64,000 nucleotides of DNA, taken from positions 52,935,365-52,999,364 of the forward strand of contig CM042090.1 in the NCBI GenBank assembly GCA_023512835.1. The letters are read 5' to 3'. This DNA comes from Taxillus chinensis. Lineage: Eukaryota > Streptophyta > Magnoliopsida > Santalales > Loranthaceae. The notes below the pieces were generated by a model that saw only the letters and a list, made by a program, of their open reading frames with translations, was not told the origin of the DNA and searched no databases. Below, piece after piece: positions 56,460 through 64,000 of the stretch. Position 1 is the stretch's first letter, and every line of letters begins with the position of its first letter. The position numbers were made by a program, and so were the translations under genes.

Positions 56460-57380
56460 CTACACTGTTGCCAAATGCTCCACATGCTCCCTCTCGGTCT
56501 TGGAATACACCACGATATCATCAATAAACACCACCACAAACGAATCCAAGTATGGAGCAAAGACCTGGTTCATCAAATGCATGAATACCGCTGGCGCATT
56601 AGTGAGCCCGAAAGGCATCACTACCCACTCATAATGCCCATACCTGCACCGAAAAGCCGTCTTAGGGATGTCCTCCTCCCTAAACCCGAGCTGGTGATAC
56701 CCCGACCGTAAATCTATCTTGGAAAACCACTGGGCCCTACTCAATTGGTCAAACAGGTCATCTATCCGAGGCAACGGATACTTGTTCTTCACAGTCACTG
56801 AATTCAGCTTCCTGTAGTCGATGCAGAGACGAAGTGTGCCATTTGCCTTCTTAGCAAAGAGCACCGGAGCACCCCAAGGTGAGGTACTCGGTCTAATATA
56901 CCCCTGGCCCACTAACTCCTCGATTTGCCTCTGAAGCTCCCTCAACTCGGCTAGCCCCATACGATACGCTACTTGGAAATCGGACCCGTCCCCGGCACCA
57001 ACTCAATGATGAACTCCACACTCCTCTTAGGTGGCAAACTCCTCAACTCTTCAGGAAAAACATCCTGAAATTGGTCCACAACAGCGGGCCACACCCTCTT
57101 TTCCACCTTCCCTTCCTCAGCAAAGGTCGTGGCTGCCAACCTTGTGGGTAATGGCACCCCACTGGTCCAACACTGGCCCGGCTCGACTCGCCTCACGATC
57201 CCACTCCCCTTGCAGGGTACAAGAGATTCCTACGGGTGACACGAAGGATACACGCCGCCGATAACAGTCTATCTTGGCCTGGAAAGCCATAAGCCAATCC
57301 ATACCCAATATCAGGTCAAAAGTACGCAAAGGCATCACATGCAAATCGAAGCTCAGCTCCACATCACCCATGGTTAACAC
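56460..57380 (-). pseudogene. Tekay-type RT N-terminal half and protease C-terminal part, left copy
   Basis: From high to low coordinates: [11 protein letters not shown] of the protease, the [16 protein letters not shown] connector, then RT motifs ([61 protein letters not shown]) and the active site [10 protein letters not shown]. Frameshifts occur near 57130 and 56965. Confidence 0.88.
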
Positions 57381-57398
57381 ACAATTGCGACAAACGTG

Positions 57399-58982
57399 TC
57401 ACACCTCAATCATACCTCCCACCGGAGACTCTACAACTAAGGGCCTCTCCGCCTCAACACATGTTAACCCCAAGCCCTCAACTATAAGCTCAGCTATAAA
57501 ACAACGCGATGCACCCGTATCGAAAAGAACAGAAGCAAGCATGCGGGAGATCAAAAGAGTACCTCTAACCACCGATGGTCCTGCTCCCTCCTCTGCCGGC
57601 GAAGGTGGTAGCTCAGCCTCCTCCTGGGGTGTCGCATTCAGTGCAAACACCCTCCCTTGGCCCGTGCCACTGGTCGGCTCACTCACTGGGCGGCTCCCGC
57701 CCTGACTGCCTCTGGCTTCCGCCTGTGTCGCTCTGGCCTTCCCCTGAGGTTGGGTCTGACTGGATCCTGCCTGGCTGTCCTGCCACTGACGAGCTGGTCT
57801 CTCAGCTGGTGCACGGAAGCTAGCATCACTCCTCATGCTGGATGCCACGCCCCCCGCTCCCCAGTTGCCACTCCTGCAAACCCGGCGCAAATGGCCCTCT
57901 CGTCCACAATTGTTGCATCGCCAGTCCTTCTTGGCGCACTCCCCCTTGAAGTGACCCTGCTCCCCACAGCAGTGACAACCGCTAGGTAGACCCCCAGATG
58001 GACCACCCTGTCTTCCGCCGCCAAAGGTGAACCTCCCGGGGTTCACAGATGTCTGACCCCGACTGCGAAAAGAACTGCTATCTCTCTCCTCCGTCTTGAG
58101 CCTCTTGGGCCCTGCATCTCGATCAGGCCCACTCTGCAACTGGTGACCCTGATGGGCCTGCCTCCCATCATCCAGCTCTCTCTCGGCTATACGGGACGTC
58201 TCCACAACCTCAGCATAGGTCTTCATCTTCAAGCGTAGAATTGCCACCCTCTACCTAAGGGCTGGCCTAAGGCCCAAAGTGAACTTGTGGGCCTTCAGGT
58301 CCTCCCTTGCCACAGTCTCAGGAGCAAACCTACTCAAGCTCTGGAACTCCCGCTCATACTCAGGTACCGTCCTGGATCCCTGCTTCAGGCTACCGAATTC
58401 CACCCTCTTCTGCCATCTCACTGATTTCGGGAAGAACTCATCATGGAAGAGTTGCAAGAACTCCTCCCAAAGCATGAGTTGCACCGCACGGCTCCCCGCG
58501 ACACTCGTCCACCACTCCAAAGCATCCCCCTCCAGCTGCCGAATGGCCAGTCGCACCTTATCCTCCTCCCGGGGCAGGAGAAAGGAGAACACATGCTCGA
58601 TCTGCCTCAACCACTGCTCAGCTACCACGGGATCACCTTCCCCCTTGAATCACGGAGGTTGTTCCTTTCAGAACCGTGTCACCACGTCATCCTCTGCACG
58701 AGTCGGTACACCACCCAGCGAACTCTCACGCTCACGAGGCAGCTCCCCTACTGGTGGTGGTGGTGGCACCACCTGCTGTGCTGCCATCTCACGGCGCACC
58801 TCCTCCCGAACCTCCTGCCAGATTCCCTCCCGTAGCTCTCGTACTTCCAATTGGATGCCTTCTCGTAGCTGTGCCAGCAACAACGCATGCCCTCCAACGG
58901 ACTGTCCCGCACCCGGACCCTCATGGGCAAATGACTCATCAGCCACTGCCCCGGACGCACGTGTCTTTCTCCTCGGCGGCAT
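57399..58982 (-). pseudogene. Tekay-type gag and protease, left copy
   Basis: The ATG at 58982 opens MPPRRKTRASGAV. One frame then holds the gag core (RQIEHVFSFLLPREEDKV, EWWTSVAGS, FFPKSVRWQKRVEF), two CCHC knuckles (CHCCGEQGHFKGEC, CNNCGREGHLRRVC) and the protease site LFDTGASRCFI. All are in frame across 1.6 kb, interrupted only by stops near 58665, 58635, 58250 and 57397. Gag here has decayed by point mutation rather than indels. Confidence 0.9.
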
Positions 58983-59382
58983 TCTTACTACACGAAGTAA
59001 GAAGCACAAACGTCAAAACAAATTTATAATCTATCGCGTCACTACCTCTGCCCCACTGATCAATTCCTCTATCACATGACATTACACACATACATTGTAT
59101 CAATCACATTTCACAGTTCGGTACGCATTGCCAAACAAATCAGAGTTGCACATTTCACACTTAATCATGTTATCCACAATTTCCATAGTTTAGCACCCAT
59201 TCACAGCAAATGCAACTAGTGCCCTAATGCCAATGCATGCAAATCCTACCACAAGACTGGACTACCCTAAGTACACCTTGGAGGCTCAAAGAGGACCATG
59301 TTGATCAGGCATGTCCCTCCAGGCTCCTCCAAAGGACTTAGGATAACCTGGTCCGCCCACTACCCTAGGCCAACTAGACCAT
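58983..59382 (-). other. 5' leader of the left tandem copy
   Basis: Untranslated leader between PBS and gag with no ORF. It shares short phrases with the leader at 39824-40254. Confidence 0.7.
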
Positions 59383-59394
59383 GCTCTGATACCA
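59383..59394 (-). promoter_or_regulatory. Primer binding site, tRNA-iMet type (left copy)
   Basis: The minus strand reads TGGTATCAGAGC three bases after the middle LTR, as at 40255-40266. Confidence 0.95.
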
Positions 59395-59397
59395 TAT

Positions 59398-60554
59398 TGT
59401 CACGCCCCGGATTTCCGACCCGGGGAAACTAGTACGTGACTCCCCGTTCACCCACACGGAGGGCAAAGGGGTTTAATTACTGGATGCCACACAAGCAAAA
59501 CTAACAATTACAATAAACAAACAAGCCACATCTTTATTTAATTTCAAACATCAAAGGGGTCACAAACCAACCATGTTCCATACAACAATTCAATCCCTTT
59601 TTACATCCCCCCCCCCCTTTTGGGGTTACATAAATTATAAAATTACATTACTGAAGTGAATAATAAAATGAAGATGGTCTTCCACCTTGGTGTATCCACC
59701 TAACGCCTGTAAGTCCCTGGAAAACAAGCAAACACAGTAGGAGGGGTGAGCAACCACAGCTCAGTAGGGATCAAGTCTCCCCAACCCTTCCCATGTTCCT
59801 AGCGGCTACATGCATGTGCACAGGTGTAGAGATGTGGCAGTATTAAGAAAATAAAGCATTTCACACAAACAGGCGTAACCTCAGCCCCATCCACACTGGC
59901 TAACAAACCACATCTCAAGCAAGTAATTTAACTGCCTCTTCAGGCCACTGATTTAACCGCCTCTCAGGCAAAGTAATTTAACCGCCTCTTCAGTCCACTG
60001 GTTTAACCGCCTCTCAGGCAAAGTAATTTAATCGCCTCTTCAAGCCAGATACCACAGTCATGCACACAACTAAACCACGGTCACTCAAGCATAAAACCAA
60101 ACACTTGGTGTGCACCCGTTCACAAGTGCACAAACCCAGCCATTCAGGCAATAGAACAAACACCCAACATGCATACATACACCAAATCACAAGTCCAGCC
60201 ACACAGGCATATTATCAAACATGTACTAGGCATATACACACAACAATATTCACACAGGCATTTCATCGAACATGTGACATGCACTGACCAACCAACAACA
60301 GAATCACACCAAAATGCCATTGAAGGCCAACATCCATATAGGAGATCACACCTATATGGATTTATATATATATATAATAGGAGGTATAAAATTCTACCTA
60401 AGTACCCTAGGACAGAGAAGGATTAGCAAGAACAGAACCCCTACCTCAAGTAAAACGCAACAACACAGCAATATTCTGTTCCCACGCCGAACGTCGTCCG
60501 CCCACGAGACACCGACCACCCACGCAAGACGCCCGGCAGCAACCAGGAGCTCTC

Positions 60555-60617
<63 letters not shown>

Positions 60618-61157
60618 GACGGCTGGTGGAGCAACAAACCCCTAAACCTAAAACAGAGGGGCTTCTCCTCCTTATACAGGCAACACAACATCAAAATGAC
60701 ATAGTTTTGATTAAGTGAATCCCAGTATCAAAACGACGTAGTTTTGATGGAACAAGCTATAACCTTCCTACATCCATACACACCAAAATACTCACTATTT
60801 GAACTTGGTCCTTTAGGAAGAAATCATCAGCAAAACAAAAGGAAGACAACCATGTAAAAACATGCCTGCACGCGAAAAGCCCATCTCACGTGCATTCTCG
60901 CGTGCGACTCCAAATAGCCTAGAATTTTTCCACAAGCCTTAAAACAACATCAGGAAGGCTCCCATGCAAAAATATCACCGCACGTGAAAAGCCATTCACA
61001 CGTGCATTCTCACGTGCTCTCCTTATTGGGCTCAAGCTTTGCCTCTTGCTTGCTCATCAACATACAAGATGATTTAGCCAAAGTGTATGGAAAGAAAAAC
61101 CCCTTAAAACCCAACAATTTCCAGTCAAAAGGCCACCCGCAAACACGGGTCATTACA
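59398..61157 (-). repeat. Middle (shared) LTR of tandem Tekay array
   Basis: 1760 bp, near-identical to 52108-53852. The main difference is a longer CT tract (60559-60615). It is bounded on the left by a PBS and on the right by a PPT (61158-61170), so it faces internal sequence on both sides. Confidence 0.93.
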
Positions 61158-61495
61158 TCCTCTCCCCCTTAAGACTTTTCGTCCTCGAAAAGAAACAAAA
61201 TGCAAGGAAAACAAACACAAGCTACCCATTTGCCGCACGGCAAGCCACAACACCCAAATGGGTCATACACCGCACATAGCACACAATAGCACATAATAAT
61301 GCCATCGGTCATACACCGCACACAACACACAACAGCACATAACAATGCCATCACAGTCCATAACCACATACACATGTCACAAATACCAATTTCAAACTCA
61401 CCGCAAATATAAACACATGTCTACAAGGACAATACACACCAAATCATAAACAAGAAAACACGTTACTATCATTGGCCAATGACCACCTCCCACCC
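61158..61495 (-). other. PPT and 3' spacer of the right copy
   Basis: Near-identical to 53853-54190, with the PPT at 61158-61170 and the 46-bp tandem repeat from ~61262. Confidence 0.8.
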
Positions 61496-62294
61496 TTAAG
61501 ATTGGTCGTCCGCGAACAACTCTGGATGCTGCTCCCGCATCAAGGACTCACGCTCCCAAGTCTCCTCCTCAACGCCACGGTGCTGCCACAGCACGCGAAC
61601 CAAAGGAATAGCACGACCACGCAAAAGTTTCTCCCGCCGGTCGAGTATACGGATAGGGGCCTCAACAATGGACATGTCATCCTCAACATCCAATGTCCCC
61701 CAATCGATCACATGGGTGGGGTCAGGGTGATACTTCCTCGACTGGGACACCTGAAACACGTTGTGCACTCGACTTAGCCGTGGTGGTAACGCTAACCGGT
61801 AGGCCACGGGCCCCACACGAGCCAGAATCTCAAAAGGACCAATAAACCGCGGAGATAGCTTGGAACCTCGCCCAAACCTTCGATGTCCACGACGTGGGGA
61901 AACACAAAGAAACACATGATCAACAACAGAAAACTCCAAAGGTCACTGCCGTTGATCCGCATAAGATTTCTGCCGACTCTGAGCTGATAACAAACGCTGA
62001 CGAATCAACTTAACCTTCTCAGTAGCCTCTTGAACCATCTGTGGTCCCAAGAGAGCGGCCTCTCCTACCTCAGTCCAACACAACGGTGATCGGCACGGTC
62101 TGCCATACAACGCCTCAAAAGGAGCCATCCCAATGGACGCCTAAAAACTGTTGTTGTAGGCAAACTCCACCAAAGGAAGGTGAGTTGCCCACGAACCCCC
62201 GAAATCTAACACACAGGCCCGCAACATGTCCTCCAAGGTCTGATTTGTCCTCTCCGTCTGGCCATCAGTCTCAAGGTGAAAGGCCGTACTCAAG
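61496..62294 (-). pseudogene. Tekay-type integrase C-terminal part and chromodomain-like tail, right copy
   Basis: Near-identical to 54191-55000. It carries the same two stops (NNSF-stop-ASIGM and ADQRQ-stop-PLEF), which shows common descent from one already broken copy. It keeps RRFGRGSKLSP, where the left copy has RRFWRGSKLSP. Confidence 0.9.
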
Positions 62295-63713
62295 TTAAGT
62301 TTTGTTCCCATAGCCTCCTACAAACCTTCCCAAAAAACGGGAAGTGAACCTCGAGTCTCTGTCGGACACAATCGACGATGGCACCCCATGCAGTCGCACA
62401 ATCTCGTTCACATACAGCTGACTCAAAACCCCGATGGAATCCCGCTCGTGGACAGCTAGAAAATGGGCCGACTTGGTGAGTTGATCCACAATCACCCAAA
62501 TCATATCCTTCCTCCCAGTGGTGGGCGGAAGACCAGTCACAAAGTCCATCGCGATGTGGTCCCACTTCCACTCCGCTATTGGCAACGGCTGTAACATGCC
62601 TGCCGGCCGCTGATGCTCAGCTTTTACTTGTTGACAAGTGAGGCACCTCGAAACAAAAGCAGCGACGTCACGTTTCATCCCAGGCCACCAGAAATGCCCC
62701 CGAAGCGCATGGTACATCTTCGTGCTCCCTAGATGCACAACAACTCTAGATTGATGAAACTCCTTCATCACCTTATCCCTGAGAGAAGAAGCTACTACCA
62801 AACGCCCTTGAAAAGACAACTCATGCTCAGGACCCTCTGCCCAGTCCTCCGATAGTTCGCCAGCCTCAATACGGGCACAGAGAATCTCACACTCAATATC
62901 ACCCAACTGTCCCTCCCGGACTCGCTGATACAACTCGGGTATAACCACCATAGGACCCAGGACCGTCCTACCATCATCAGCCACAGGCTGCAACTGTAAC
63001 ATGGCCAACTGCTCCATCAGCTTCCACTCCCTCACGTCCACCTCAGCCTTCCCTTTCCCGCTTAACGCATCAGCCACAACATTGCCCTTGCCTGGGGTAT
63101 AGGCAAGGGTAAAGTCAAAGGTCTGCAGATACTCCACCCATCTCCTCTGTCTCAGATTCAAGTCCTTCTGAGTAAAGATGTACTGAAGGCTCTTGTGATC
63201 CGAGAACACTACAAACTTCTCCCCCAAGAGGTAGTGCTGCCAGCTCTTCAGGGCGAAGATGACAGTCGCCAACTCAAGGTCATGGGTAGGATAATTCTGC
63301 TCGTGAGGCTTCAACTGCCTCGATCCATAGGCTACCACACTATGCTCCTGCATAAGCACACACCCCAAACCAACCCTGGACGCATCGCAAAATACCTCAT
63401 ACGGAATATCCTCCCTAGGCAACCTCAACACAGGTGCAGTGGTCAAACGGGCTTTGAGAGTCTCAAACTCCTGCTGGCACTTGTCCGTCCACTCAAACTT
63501 CACTCCTTTCCTAGTCAATGCCGTCATAGGAGCCGCCAAACGGGAGAACCCCTCTACAAAACGACAATAGTACCCCGCCAAGCGAAGAAAGCTACGGATC
63601 TCAAAAACGTTGGTTGGCCTCGCCCACGATGCCACGACCTCAATCTTGGCCGGGTCCACCCTAACTCCCTCAGTGACACCACATGGCCAAGAAAGTGAAC
63701 CTCCTGCAGCCAA
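62295..63713 (-). pseudogene. Tekay-type RT thumb, RNase H and integrase core, right copy
   Basis: This ~470-codon frame joins RNase H and integrase through to [12 protein letters not shown]. It lacks the small indels that break the left copy near 55225-55290. On the RT side it has a private 2-base loss near 63673 (CTCAGTGACACC where the left copy has CTCAGCTGACACC), which shifts the frame. RNase H and integrase motifs are as in the left copy. Confidence 0.9.
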
Positions 63714-63763
63714 AACTCACACTTGCTAAACTTAGCAAACAATCGCTGGTCCCTCAAGGTTTG

Positions 63764-64000
63764 CTACATTGTTGCCAAATGCTCCACATGCTCCCTCTCG
63801 GTCTTGGAATACACCACGATATCATCAATAAACACCACCACAAACGAATCCAAGTATGGAGCAAAGACCTGGTTCATCAAATGCATGAATACCGCTGGCG
63901 CATTAGTGAGCCCGAAAGGCATCACTACCCACTCATAATGCCCATACCGCACCGAAAAGCCGTCTTAGGGATGTCCTCCTCCCTAAACCCGAGCCGGTGA
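63764..64000 (-). pseudogene. Tekay-type RT active-site segment, right copy, cut by window end
   Basis: [13 protein letters not shown] and [10 protein letters not shown] are visible. A 1-base loss near 63948 (CCATACCGCACC versus CCATACCTGCACC) shifts the frame upstream. The rest of RT, protease and gag would lie beyond 64000. Confidence 0.85.

Larger units (their letters stand above)
52108..64000 (-). mobile_element. Tandem Tekay/Del-type array: LTR-internal-LTR-internal
   Basis: LTRs at 52108-53852 and 59398-61157 flank a full internal region. A second internal copy begins straight after the middle LTR, with its PPT at 61158, and runs off the window. The repeat unit is ~7.3 kb. The middle LTR serves as 5' LTR of the left copy (PBS at 59383) and 3' LTR of the right copy. 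Both copies share disabling stops. The left flank is GCTAT at 52103-52107; its partner would lie beyond the window. Confidence 0.9.

Overview
The window is a block of nested transposable elements from a plant nuclear genome. The evidence is plant-type Ty3/gypsy and Ty1/copia retroelements, a plant hAT transposon and a MITE. I see no cellular single-copy gene, rRNA, tRNA or CRISPR array. The Athila-, Tat/Ogre-, Sirevirus- and Tekay/Del-type elements suggest a large, repeat-rich angiosperm genome, probably a eudicot; the species cannot be told from this sequence. Almost every coding region is broken by stops or frameshifts.

Layout. (1) 1-10675, minus strand: an Athila-type gypsy element with 5' LTR, tRNA-Asp-type primer site, gag, protease, RT, RNase H and integrase, then an extra third ORF with a C48/Ulp1-like cysteine peptidase domain. 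Between pol and that ORF lies an ~82-bp repeat of short inverted arms. Its 3' LTR is outside the window. (2) 10676-12697 and 29814-31265, minus strand: remains of an older Sirevirus-like copia element. It is split by (3), a 17.1-kb Tat/Ogre-like element (12698-29813, plus strand, TSD CACAG) with ~3.4-kb LTRs. That element has a gag but no recognisable pol, so it looks non-autonomous. Two solo LTRs sit inside it (16860-20090, TSD GACAT; 24340-25588, TSD ATTAG). (4) 31266-32900 and 42236-about 43830: a minus-strand Ogre-type LTR in the copia RT, itself split by (5) a complete Tekay/Del-type gypsy element (32901-42235, TSD AAAGC).

(6) About 43831-51867, plus strand: the 5' part of a third Ogre-like element (LTR fragment, primer site, leader, degenerate gag). 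It is fused head-to-head with (4) and interrupted by (7) a 3.8-kb hAT transposon (47977-51809, 8-bp TSD GAAGATAT). The hAT transposase is interrupted by a 383-bp Tourist-like MITE (TSD TTA). (8) 52108-64000, minus strand: a second Tekay/Del family in a tandem LTR-internal-LTR-internal array sharing the middle LTR. Both internal copies carry the same stop codons, so the tandem arose after the element had decayed.

The best leads are the Ulp1-domain third ORF and its homologous N-terminal domain in the ORF at 10676-11066, the 82-bp hairpin-like repeat upstream of that ORF, the gag-only Ogre-like element with CCCC/GGGG repeats, LTR promoter motifs conserved between distinct Tekay families, and the shared-LTR tandem. 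Boundaries with TSDs were read directly from the sequence. Lineage names rest on protein motifs and primer sites and were not tested by database search.
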